From contig CAXFFS010000027.1 of the NCBI GenBank assembly GCA_964002385.1, forward strand, positions 1 to 16,951: 16,951 bases of DNA. The letters are read 5' to 3'. The stretch is from AEGEAN-183 sp964002385. GTDB lineage: Bacteria; Pseudomonadota; Gammaproteobacteria; Magnimaribacterales; Magnimaribacteraceae. Below, one piece after another: positions 1 through 7,182 of the stretch. The notes under the pieces were generated by a model, which was not told where the DNA came from, did not search any database, and saw nothing but the letters and a program-made list of their open reading frames with translations. A program made the position numbers and the translations under genes. Each line of letters begins with the position of its first letter. Within the stretch, counting starts at the first letter, position 1.

Positions 1-81
1 GTGCATGTTAAGTATCCTTTGATTGACCGTCAAATAAAAGATTAACTTTCTAGCAATCAAAAATAATGAGAAAATTGCTTA

Positions 82-109
82 TTAATCTTAATCTATTGTT
101 AATCTATTA
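82..109. repeat. 11-bp tandem repeat directly upstream of folD
   Basis: TTAATCTATTG at 88-98 is followed directly by TTAATCTATTA at 99-109 (10 of 11 identical), and a partial unit TTAATCT lies at 82-88. The repeat ends 2 bp before the folD start codon and occupies the place where a Shine-Dalgarno sequence would be; none is visible. It could be simple AT-rich drift, a regulator or promoter element, or nothing functional. The rest of 1-81 shows no gene; it contains a short inverted repeat TTGAC-C-GTCAA at 23-33. Confidence 0.5.
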
Positions 110-111
110 TT

Positions 112-954
112 ATGACAGATGTCCTTGACGGAAAGTTGCTCTCTCAATCATCAGAACAGGATTTGGTGAAAAGAGTGCAGTTAATAAAAGAAAAAACTGG
201 AACAATACCTACCTTGGCTACTATTTTGGTAGGCCAAGATCCAGCCTCAGCTACTTACGTGAGAATGAAAGGAAATGCATGCGAAAGGATTGGTATGGAA
301 TCTTTAAAAGTAGAGTTATCATCCTCTACTTCTACCTCTCAACTTTTGAAAGAAATCTTTAGATTGAATCAGAATCCTGCTGTGCATGGAATACTGTTAC
401 AACACCCAGTACCCGAACAAATAAATGAAAGGGAGTGTTTTGATGCCATAGCACTTGAAAAGGATGTTGATGGGGTTACATGCTTAGGGTTTGGAAATAT
501 GTCCATGGGTGAGGCTGCTTACGGTTCATGTACTCCTGTAGGTATTATGCGATTATTGAAACACTACGACATAGAAATTTCTGGAAAGCATGCTGTGATT
601 GTTGGTAGGAGCCCAATTTTAGGAAAGCCTATGGCTATGATGTTATTAAATGAAAATGCCACAGTAACAATCTGTCATTCGAAAACTCGGGGTCTTGATA
701 AACATATTCAAAAAGCAGATATTTTGGTTGGTGCTGTTGGTATTCCAAAGTTTATAAAGTCCGATTGGATCAAAGAAGATTCTGTTGTTATAGATGCTGG
801 ATACCACCCTGAGAAATGTGGAGATATTGATTTAGATCAAATAGAAAAAAAATGCTCTGCATATACTCCTGTACCCGGTGGAGTTGGTCCTATGACTATA
901 AATACTTTATTAATGCAAACAGTTGAAGCCTGTGAAAAAAGTATACAAAAATGA
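112..954 (+). CDS. folD: FolD: methylenetetrahydrofolate dehydrogenase / methenyltetrahydrofolate cyclohydrolase
   Basis: Cytosolic bifunctional enzyme of one-carbon metabolism: it oxidises 5,10-methylene-THF to methenyl-THF with NADP and hydrolyses that to 10-formyl-THF for purine and formyl-Met synthesis. The 280 aa are full length for the family. The N-terminal catalytic half has the YVxxK motif (Tyr49, Lys53, the expected active-site pair), LLQHPVP with Gln97, and KDVDG with Asp118. The C-terminal Rossmann half has GRSPILGKP (165-173) and the family signature TPVPGGVGPMT (252-262). The ATG start gives the usual FolD N-terminus, but no Shine-Dalgarno is visible; the upstream bases are an AT-rich tandem repeat. 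The monooxygenase gene follows 33 bp downstream on the same strand and may be cotranscribed, although no functional link is obvious. Confidence 0.97.
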   Translation: MTDVLDGKLLSQSSEQDLVKRVQLIKEKTGTIPTLATILVGQDPASATYVRMKGNACERIGMESLKVELSSSTSTSQLLKEIFRLNQNPAVHGILLQHPVPEQINERECFDAIALEKDVDGVTCLGFGNMSMGEAAYGSCTPVGIMRLLKHYDIEISGKHAVIVGRSPILGKPMAMMLLNENATVTICHSKTRGLDKHIQKADILVGAVGIPKFIKSDWIKEDSVVIDAGYHPEKCGDIDLDQIEKKCSAYTPVPGGVGPMTINTLLMQTVEACEKSIQK

Positions 955-987
955 CCAAGGAGAATATTTCTAGTAATCTATATACAA

Positions 988-2457
988 ATGGAAACTGAGC
1001 AATTAAATTTTGATGTCATTGTAGTAGGTGCAGGGATCTCGGGCATTGGAGCTGGACATCATCTGCAAGAACAATGTCCTAATAAATCGTTTGTTATTTT
1101 GGAAGGAAGAGAAACCTTTGGAGGCACTTGGGATCTATTTCGTTATCCAGGGATAAGATCAGATTCTGATATGCATACCATGGGTTTCAGATTTAAACCT
1201 TGGTTAGATGAAAGATTTATTGCAGACGGACCTTCTATAATTGAGTACCTAGACGAAACAATTTCTGAAAATAATCTGAAAGATAAAATTAGGTACCAAC
1301 ATAAGGTTATAACCTCTTCTTGGTCTTCTTCAGAATCTAAATGGACCCTAGAAGTGGAGAATTCTAGCTCAGGAACAACTGATAAATATAAATGTAATTT
1401 CCTTATGTTGTGTGGGGGTTACTATAATTATGAAGAAGGCCACAACCCGGACTTCAAAAATCAAGATCAGTTCGATGGACCAATAATCCATCCTCAAAAA
1501 TGGCCTCAAGATTTAGACTACAAAAATAAAAAAGTGGTAATAATAGGAAGCGGTGCCACCGCTGTAACTATAGTGCCAGCAATGGCTGATCAGGTTGATC
1601 ATATTACTATGCTTCAGAGGTCTCCAACATACTTTATGGCTGCTCCAGATAAAGACATGATTGGTAATTTCTTCAAAAAGATTTTTCGTCAGAAAACAGC
1701 ATATTTCTTAACTAGGTGGAAAAATATTCTCTTGGGCAACTTTTTCTATAACCGATGTGTAAAAAATCCAGAAAAAGTTAAAGAGATGTTAATAAACGGT
1801 GTAAAAGATCATCTAGGTGAAGATTACGACATCGAAACACATTTTACTCCTAAATATAAACCTTGGGATGAAAGGCTTTGTTTCGTTCCCAATGCTGACT
1901 TCTTTGAAGCAATGAAAGCAGGAAAGGCCTCTGTAGTGACTGATCACATTGATGAATTTACAGAGACAGGAATAAAGCTAAAGTCAGGAAAGGAACTTGA
2001 TGCAGATATAATTATTAAGGCCACAGGTCTTAATTTACAATTCCTTAACGGAATTGATGTCAAAGTTGATAATTCCAGCATTAATATATCTGAAAAACTA
2101 GCATACAAAGGAAGAATGTTTAATGACATTCCTAACCTAGCCTGTAGTTTTGGATATGCTAGAGCAAGCTGGACTCTAGGTGCTGACCTGAGCTCAGAAT
2201 ATGTCTGTAAACTTTTGAATTATATGGGTAAGCATGGATACGACTCTTGCACTCCTGTAAAAGGTGAAGGTATTGAAGAAGAAGGAACCTATTTAAATCT
2301 TTCTTCTGGATATGTAACAAGAGCAATTGATAGAATGCCCAAACAAGGTTCAAAAGAGCCTTGGAAAGGTAATCAAAGTTATCTTTCAGATGTGACAGAA
2401 GTCAGATGGGGGTCTATTACTAATGATGATCTGCATTTTAAAACTGCAAATCAATAA
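988..2457 (+). CDS. EthA-like Baeyer-Villiger flavin monooxygenase
   Basis: FAD- and NADPH-dependent monooxygenase predicted to insert oxygen next to a carbonyl (ketone to ester) or to oxygenate sulfur or nitrogen. Features in order: FAD-binding GAGISG near residues 14-19, FGGTWDLFRYPGIRSDSDM (44-62), the Baeyer-Villiger fingerprint FxGxxxHxxxWP at 162-173 (FDGPIIHPQKWP), a second nucleotide-binding GSGATA (187-192), and KATG (344-347). The length (489 aa) and segments such as RLCFVPNADFF, KATGLNLQ and ASWTLGADLSSEYVCKLLNYM match mycobacterial EthA as I recall it, whose known activity is on long-chain ketones and thioamide prodrugs. The natural substrate here is unknown. AAGGAG at 957-962 is 25 nt before the ATG, too far for a normal ribosome site, and no alternative start lies between. 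The gene ends 3 bp from the convergent acyl-CoA synthetase. Confidence 0.9.
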   Translation: METEQLNFDVIVVGAGISGIGAGHHLQEQCPNKSFVILEGRETFGGTWDLFRYPGIRSDSDMHTMGFRFKPWLDERFIADGPSIIEYLDETISENNLKDKIRYQHKVITSSWSSSESKWTLEVENSSSGTTDKYKCNFLMLCGGYYNYEEGHNPDFKNQDQFDGPIIHPQKWPQDLDYKNKKVVIIGSGATAVTIVPAMADQVDHITMLQRSPTYFMAAPDKDMIGNFFKKIFRQKTAYFLTRWKNILLGNFFYNRCVKNPEKVKEMLINGVKDHLGEDYDIETHFTPKYKPWDERLCFVPNADFFEAMKAGKASVVTDHIDEFTETGIKLKSGKELDADIIIKATGLNLQFLNGIDVKVDNSSINISEKLAYKGRMFNDIPNLACSFGYARASWTLGADLSSEYVCKLLNYMGKHGYDSCTPVKGEGIEEEGTYLNLSSGYVTRAIDRMPKQGSKEPWKGNQSYLSDVTEVRWGSITNDDLHFKTANQ

Positions 2458-2460
2458 CAG

Positions 2461-3999
2461 TTATTTCCAATATCTATCTTTTAAAAGTCTTTTATAAAGC
2501 TTCCCAGTAGGATGCCTGGGCAGCTCTTCTTCAAAATCTACACTCTTAGGGCATTTAACATGGGAGATCTTATCTCTGCAGTGAGCTATGAGTTCAGCTT
2601 CCAGATCTGGTCCAGCTTCAGACATATTTACTGGTTGCACAACGGCTTTCACTTCTTCTCCCATCTCAGGATGTGGAACTCCAAAAACTGCAACATCAGT
2701 TACTTTGGGATGCATGATTAAAGCATCTTCAGTTTCTTGAGGGTAGATATTGACTCCACCTGAAATAATCATAAAAGCTTTTCTGTCAGTTAAATATAAA
2801 TAACCCTCTTCATCCATATACCCAATATCTCCTAGAGTGCTATAACCTTGTTTTGAGATTGCTTCTTGAGTTTTTTCTTTATCATTGTGATATTCATAAG
2901 TAGTTGCAGTTTCACCTCCAAAATATATTCCCCCGGCTTCACCAGCAGGAAGCTCATTGCCTTCATCATCAAGAATATGTAATTCTCCAAATAATGCTCT
3001 TCCAACGGTTCCTTTGTGCTGCATCCATTCCTCAGAATTTACTATGGTCATTCCATTAAATTCTGTTCCTGCATAATACTCAAAGAGAATAGGTCCCCAC
3101 CACTTGATCATTGCTTCTTTGACCTCCTGGGGACAAGGCGCTGCTGCGTGTATGGCTACTTTGTGAGAAGATAAGTCATATGCTTGCCTATTAGACTCTT
3201 CAATCTTTAGAAACTTAACAAACATAGTAGGCACCCACTGAGAATGAGTGACTTTGTAATCTTGAATGGCTTTCAACGCTGCTTCTGGATCAAACTTTTC
3301 CATTACTACGGAAGTTCCTCCCAAGGATAAAAATCCCGTATTAAATCCGAGAGGTGCTGAATGGTAAAGTGGAGCCGGAGACAAATACACAGTATTTTCA
3401 TCTCCTCCGTAAATCCCTTCAACCACTCTTCCAAGACCTAGGTCTTCTTCTTCCTGAGTATAGGGCAAGGGGTTCAAAGCCAGCTCACGATAGATGCCTT
3501 TTGGTCTTCCTGTAGTTCCCGAAGAGTACAACATTGCCCCTCCCTGGCACTCGTCTTCTACTGGTTCAGCTGGCATAGAACTTAAGCTTTCTTCATATGA
3601 GGCATAACCATCAGAGGTTCCATCAAGCATAAACTTTTTCACCTCACTAAGAGATTCTTCTAGATTCATGGCTGTGTCTTCTAAGAATTTAGAGGTTATG
3701 AAGGCCTTGGCACCACAATCTTTAACTATGTACTCAACTTCACTTGGTTGCAGCCTCCAGCTCATGGCCGTGTATCTCAAACCGCTCCGCCATGCTGCAA
3801 AAACTATAGGAAAGAAAAGAGGATGATTTTCAAGCATAAATGCTATCGAATCACCTGGTTTAAGACCTAAGCTTCTGAATAGTTGAGCCCCTTGATTTGA
3901 GAGATCATTTAACTGTCCATGGGTTATGATCTCGCCACTATTTAACATTATGATGGCAGGTTTATCTGGATACTTTTTTCCGTTAACTCCTGGATGCAT
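2461..3999 (-). CDS. AMP-forming acyl-CoA synthetase (class I adenylate-forming ligase)
   Basis: Predicted to activate a carboxylic acid with ATP and CoA through an acyl-AMP intermediate. The 512 aa contain the phosphate-binding loop YSSGTTGRPKG (158-168), YYAGTE (308-313), the hinge region TLGDIGYMDEEGY (388-400) with TDRK (404-407), the thioester-conformation motif ISGGVNIYP (412-420), and the C-terminal PTGK with catalytic Lys500. All key residues are present. The size fits short- or medium-chain or specialised acyl-CoA ligases, slightly shorter than FadD; the substrate cannot be read from sequence. The ATG at 3999 has a good Shine-Dalgarno AAGGA (4006-4010 on the minus strand, about 6 nt away), one of the few in the window. 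It diverges from the FabY-kinase operon across a 92-bp gap, so shared regulation is plausible. It could supply acyl-CoA for the kinase/SDR pathway described in the findings. Confidence 0.95.
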   Translation of the reverse strand: MHPGVNGKKYPDKPAIIMLNSGEIITHGQLNDLSNQGAQLFRSLGLKPGDSIAFMLENHPLFFPIVFAAWRSGLRYTAMSWRLQPSEVEYIVKDCGAKAFITSKFLEDTAMNLEESLSEVKKFMLDGTSDGYASYEESLSSMPAEPVEDECQGGAMLYSSGTTGRPKGIYRELALNPLPYTQEEEDLGLGRVVEGIYGGDENTVYLSPAPLYHSAPLGFNTGFLSLGGTSVVMEKFDPEAALKAIQDYKVTHSQWVPTMFVKFLKIEESNRQAYDLSSHKVAIHAAAPCPQEVKEAMIKWWGPILFEYYAGTEFNGMTIVNSEEWMQHKGTVGRALFGELHILDDEGNELPAGEAGGIYFGGETATTYEYHNDKEKTQEAISKQGYSTLGDIGYMDEEGYLYLTDRKAFMIISGGVNIYPQETEDALIMHPKVTDVAVFGVPHPEMGEEVKAVVQPVNMSEAGPDLEAELIAHCRDKISHVKCPKSVDFEEELPRHPTGKLYKRLLKDRYWK

Positions 4000-4091
4000 A
4001 ACTTGTCCTTTTCTTTATGTTAGATTTTATGAATTAATAATTGTAAATATTGCCATACAATAACTAGTTAAGAAATAAATATAGTTTATAA
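4000..4091. promoter_or_regulatory. Divergent intergenic region with inverted repeats (candidate operator)
   Basis: This 92-bp AT-rich gap separates the start codons of the acyl-CoA synthetase (minus) and the FabY-like gene (plus), so it should carry both promoters. I see no convincing -35/-10 pair for either; TACAAT at 4056-4061 is a fair plus-strand -10 without a good -35. There is an interrupted inverted repeat TAATTGTA (4038-4045) / TACAATAA (4056-4063), seven of eight positions paired with a 10-bp spacer, overlapping that box, and a perfect 10-bp palindrome TAACTAGTTA at 4061-4070. Operator function is inference; AT-rich DNA produces such repeats by chance fairly often. Confidence 0.35.
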
Positions 4092-5828
4092 ATGACTAAA
4101 AAACCTCTGACTGTTATTACCGGCTTTGGTGGTATTAATGCTTCCGGTAGAAGTTCTGATTTTATTGGGTATAAAAATCTAATCTTCGATTCCTTAGAAG
4201 AAAAGGAACAACTTAAAGTCCTAAAAGACCTTGCTGTGACCCAACAAAAGATAAGACCGGCAGGAAAGAAATGGGAAACAGATACTGGAGATTCTATTCA
4301 ACTTAATTCTTACTTAAAGAGAAACAGTGATGTCATACGTGAAAACACTCTTGTTAGAGAAATTGATAGGGATCTTTATGATCCGGAAGGGATAATTCTG
4401 GATCAGATCCAAGCAAGTTCAGCAGGCCAATTACCAACAGGTTTTGACCCAGGCCAACTTTACTCTTCAAGACAGCACCCTAAAGCCCTTCAAATGACTG
4501 TATTTGGAATGAGTGACACACTTGGACAATTTGGAATAGATTGGTCTGAGATTCTAAAAAAAGTTAGTCCTGATCAAATTGCAGTCTTTAGTGGAGCAGC
4601 TATAGGCAATATGGATTATTTTGGGTTTGGAGGCATGATGCAATCTAGAATGAAGGGATCTCGTTCCAGCTCAAAAAATCTTCCTTTTGGTCTTGTAGAA
4701 ATGTCTGCAGATTTTATTAATGCTTATATTTTAGGCAATGTAGGTAGAACTGGTCATGTTGTTGGGGCCTGTGCTACTTTTCTATTCAACTTACAGTTAG
4801 GAAAGGAAAGTATAGAAAATGGAAATGCTCGTGTAGTCATTGTTGGTGGAGCAGAAGCCCCTATTACACCAGAAATAATAGATGGATTTTTTGCAATAAG
4901 TGCTCTCTCAGATGATAAGCGTATGTTGGAACTTCAGTCTCAATTGAATGAACCAGCAAATAAACCAGATCAAAGAAAGGCTTGCAGACCTTTTGGAGAG
5001 AATATTGGAATGGTCATGGGAGAATCAGCTCAGTTTGTTATTTTAATGGATGAAGACATAGCCCTTGAAATAGGAGCAAAAATATATGCATCAGTGCAAG
5101 CCGTTGCTTCTCATGCAGATGGTTTCAAAAAATCCATAAGTGGACCTGGAATAGGCAATTACATTACTTTGGCTAAGTGTGTAGCTGAAGCTAGTAAACA
5201 GTTAAGCTCAAAAAGTTTAAAGAATGAAACTTATGTACATGCCCATGGAACCGGGACCCCAGCAAACAGAACATCGGAATCACATGTTTTGGATGAAATT
5301 GCAAAAGTCTTTGGAATAAAGTCCTGGCCAGTTACTGCCATAAAATCTTATCTAGGCCACAGTATGGCTGTCGCAGCAGGAGACCAGCTAAACTGTGTAT
5401 TAGGTACTTGGAATAATGGAATAATACCTAGAATTCATTCCATCACAGAAACTGCAGAAGACGTATTTAGTGATAATTTAAATTTTCTCACTGAAGATAA
5501 GGTTGAAGATCCAAACTTTTATAAGGGAGCCTTTCTAAATGCAAAAGGTTTTGGCGGAAATAACGCTTCTGCTTTAATTTTAGGACCAGAATTTACTTTT
5601 TCACAAATTAAAAAGCGCTACACAAAGAAAGCTCTTAAGCTTTATGAACAAAAATTAGAAAATACCCGAAAATCCGTCCTAAAATATAATGAAAATGCTT
5701 CGAAAGGTGTCTACAAAACTATATATAAATTTAATCACGAAGTGTTAGAGGGTATGGAAGATCTAGAAATCACCAAAGAAAAAATTAAATTGAAAGGATA
5801 TAAGAAAGCAATAAATCTTAAATCCTAA
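4092..5828 (+). CDS. fabY: FabY-like beta-ketoacyl-ACP synthase
   Basis: Long ketosynthase (578 aa versus about 410 for FabB/FabF). The thiolase fold carries the Cys-His-His set: nucleophile Cys227 in VVGACATF, His385 in HAHGTGTP (383-390), and Lys418/His423 in IKSYLGHS, plus the glycine loop GFGGNN (486-491). The opening VITGFGGINASGRSS (8-22) and the ~75-residue lysine-rich C-terminal tail after 500 match what I remember of Pseudomonas aeruginosa FabY, which condenses acetyl-CoA with malonyl-ACP to start type II fatty acid synthesis. The N-terminal insert (about 25-130) is also typical of that group and unlike FabF. It heads an operon with a kinase gene 5 bp downstream. No Shine-Dalgarno precedes the ATG. 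Ketosynthase identity is certain; the FabY role is likely, but a specialised synthase is possible given its partners. Confidence 0.85.
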   Translation: MTKKPLTVITGFGGINASGRSSDFIGYKNLIFDSLEEKEQLKVLKDLAVTQQKIRPAGKKWETDTGDSIQLNSYLKRNSDVIRENTLVREIDRDLYDPEGIILDQIQASSAGQLPTGFDPGQLYSSRQHPKALQMTVFGMSDTLGQFGIDWSEILKKVSPDQIAVFSGAAIGNMDYFGFGGMMQSRMKGSRSSSKNLPFGLVEMSADFINAYILGNVGRTGHVVGACATFLFNLQLGKESIENGNARVVIVGGAEAPITPEIIDGFFAISALSDDKRMLELQSQLNEPANKPDQRKACRPFGENIGMVMGESAQFVILMDEDIALEIGAKIYASVQAVASHADGFKKSISGPGIGNYITLAKCVAEASKQLSSKSLKNETYVHAHGTGTPANRTSESHVLDEIAKVFGIKSWPVTAIKSYLGHSMAVAAGDQLNCVLGTWNNGIIPRIHSITETAEDVFSDNLNFLTEDKVEDPNFYKGAFLNAKGFGGNNASALILGPEFTFSQIKKRYTKKALKLYEQKLENTRKSVLKYNENASKGVYKTIYKFNHEVLEGMEDLEITKEKIKLKGYKKAINLKS

Positions 5829-5833
5829 GAATT

Positions 5834-6817
5834 ATGTCTGAAGAACTCCAATTAAAGATTGAAGAATTTCTACTTAAAAATGGAAGTAAGGGAAAAGTTT
5901 CTGAACTTGTTCCTTTAACTGGAGGAGCTTCTGCTGAAACATGGAGTTTTACCTTTTCAAATAAAAATAAGTCTGAACAAATGATATTAAGACGAGGTTC
6001 AGGTAAAAAATCCCCCCTGGCTGTTCTAAAGTCAGAAGAGGCAATAATACAACAGAAAGTTAAATCTTCAGGTGCCCCGGTACCGACAATAGTGGCAATA
6101 TCTTCAGGTGATAAAGATCTGGGCGATGCTTATCTTATGGGCCTTATACCAGGAGAATCTATAGCTCGAAAGATTCTAAGAGACAAAAAATTTAGTGCAG
6201 CTAGACAAAAATTAGCTTTTCAATGCGGCGAAGCTTTAGCAAAGATTCACTCCGTAAATCTAAATGATTTTGATCAAGTCCCAAAAAAACCTATAAGAGA
6301 AGAACTCAAGCGACTTTACTTAACCTATAAGTCTTTTGAGCAACCCTTACCGGTTTTTGAATACGCATTTAAATGGTTAGATAAACAAGACTTTACTACC
6401 AGAAAAGATGCTTTAGTGCATGGAGATTTTAGACTGGGGAATTTAATGATTGATGAATCCGGTCTAGCTGCTGTAATAGATTGGGAAATGGTTAGTATAG
6501 GAAACCCAATGTTAGATATTGGGTGGATGTGCATTAATTCTTGGAGATTTGGTCAATCGGAAAAAGTAGTAGGTGGTTTCGGTGATCTTGAAGAATTCCT
6601 ACAAGGGTATAGCTCCATTAGCAAGGAAATAATAGACCCTGAAGAGGTAAAAATATGGCAAGTTTTAGGTACCCTTAGATGGGGCGTAATTTGTCTCATT
6701 CAAGTCTATTCTCATTTGAATGGAGATGTAAACTCGCTTGAAAAAGCAGCCATAGGCAGACGCGTTTCTGAAACAGAAATTGATTTAGTTGACTTATTGT
6801 TTCTAGGAGGGAAGTGA
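5834..6817 (+). CDS. APH-fold phosphotransferase, ACAD10/11-LvaA type (probable hydroxyacyl-CoA kinase)
   Basis: A 327-aa protein kinase-like phosphotransferase of the aminoglycoside/choline kinase fold. Seen directly: LTGGASAETWSF (28-39) in the nucleotide-binding lobe, HGDFRLGN (196-203) with catalytic Asp198 and Asn203, and the metal-binding motif IDWE (215-218, Asp216), followed by GNPMLDIGW (223-231). This pattern fits the subgroup that includes the N-terminal kinase domains of ACAD10/ACAD11 and Pseudomonas LvaA, which phosphorylate the hydroxyl of 4-hydroxyacyl-CoA; it does not suggest antibiotic resistance. The start lies 5 nt after the ketosynthase stop without a Shine-Dalgarno, suggesting re-initiation, and its stop overlaps the next start. 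The link with a DUF6285-type protein immediately downstream supports the LvaA-like assignment. The substrate is inferred. Confidence 0.85.
   Translation: MSEELQLKIEEFLLKNGSKGKVSELVPLTGGASAETWSFTFSNKNKSEQMILRRGSGKKSPLAVLKSEEAIIQQKVKSSGAPVPTIVAISSGDKDLGDAYLMGLIPGESIARKILRDKKFSAARQKLAFQCGEALAKIHSVNLNDFDQVPKKPIREELKRLYLTYKSFEQPLPVFEYAFKWLDKQDFTTRKDALVHGDFRLGNLMIDESGLAAVIDWEMVSIGNPMLDIGWMCINSWRFGQSEKVVGGFGDLEEFLQGYSSISKEIIDPEEVKIWQVLGTLRWGVICLIQVYSHLNGDVNSLEKAAIGRRVSETEIDLVDLLFLGGK
6805..6810 (+). promoter_or_regulatory. Strong Shine-Dalgarno AGGAGG deciding the start of the DUF6285-type gene
   Basis: AGGAGG lies inside the last codons of the kinase gene, 6 nt before ATG 6817 and only 3 nt before GTG 6814. 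This favours the ATG as the true start of the following gene and indicates high, coupled translation of the small protein. It is the best ribosome-binding site in the window. Confidence 0.75.
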
Positions 6818-7182
6818 TGATATTTGATAGACCAACAAGTGCTGAACTAGTAGAGGCGGTTTCTGAATTTTTGGAAAAAGAAATTAAAACTACCTTGCCA
6901 AACCATTTAGCTTTCAAAACACAAATTGCAATAAATGTTCTTAACATAGTTAAAAGAGAACAAGAGAATAAAGAATTACTCACAAAAGAATCTAAAGAAA
7001 TTCTGTTAACTTTATTAAGTAATCAAGAAGAGGTAAATATTAATCAATTAGCTGAGCAAATAGCGTCAGGCAAATTGGATCTTGAAGATAAAAAACTTCA
7101 AAAGGCTCTAGTTGAGATCACCAAAAAGAAAATTTCGGTTGATAATCCTAAATATTCAACTTACAAGAAGTTAATCAAGTGA
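6817..7182 (+). CDS. Small DUF6285-type protein, likely partner of the upstream kinase (LvaB-like)
   Basis: A 121-aa soluble, charged, mostly helical protein with no signal peptide or membrane segment. The N-terminal FDRPTSAELVEAVSEFLEKE, then NHLAFKTQIAINVLNIVKRE, fits the DUF6285 family as I recall it; members are usually encoded beside APH-fold phosphotransferases. In Pseudomonas putida a small protein, LvaB, is needed with the kinase LvaA for phosphorylation of 4-hydroxyvaleryl-CoA, and I infer the same relationship here. The start was set at ATG 6817, which overlaps the kinase stop by one base (TGATG); a GTG at 6814 would add one residue but sits too close to the AGGAGG site. Its 3' end overlaps the convergent SDR gene by 12 bp. 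Function is inferred from position and family only. Confidence 0.75.
   Translation: MIFDRPTSAELVEAVSEFLEKEIKTTLPNHLAFKTQIAINVLNIVKREQENKELLTKESKEILLTLLSNQEEVNINQLAEQIASGKLDLEDKKLQKALVEITKKKISVDNPKYSTYKKLIK

Noticed and set aside
23..33. Inverted repeat TTGAC-C-GTCAA as an operator upstream of folD
   Set aside because: Ten matched bases in a single copy at the window edge, with no promoter placed beside it; too likely by chance to list as a feature.
1944..2353. Minus-strand open frames inside the monooxygenase gene
   Set aside because: They lie fully within a well-supported gene, have no recognisable motifs or ribosome sites, and read as shadow frames.
2453..2465. Convergent palindrome as an intrinsic terminator
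   Set aside because: The pairing arms are nearly all A/T, a hairpin would keep only about 4 pairs after allowing a loop, and the following T-run is weak.
5834..6817. Kinase as an aminoglycoside-resistance determinant
   Set aside because: The fold is shared, but the GNPMLDIGW-type motif and DUF6285 neighbour fit the ACAD/LvaA group, and there is no mobile element nearby.
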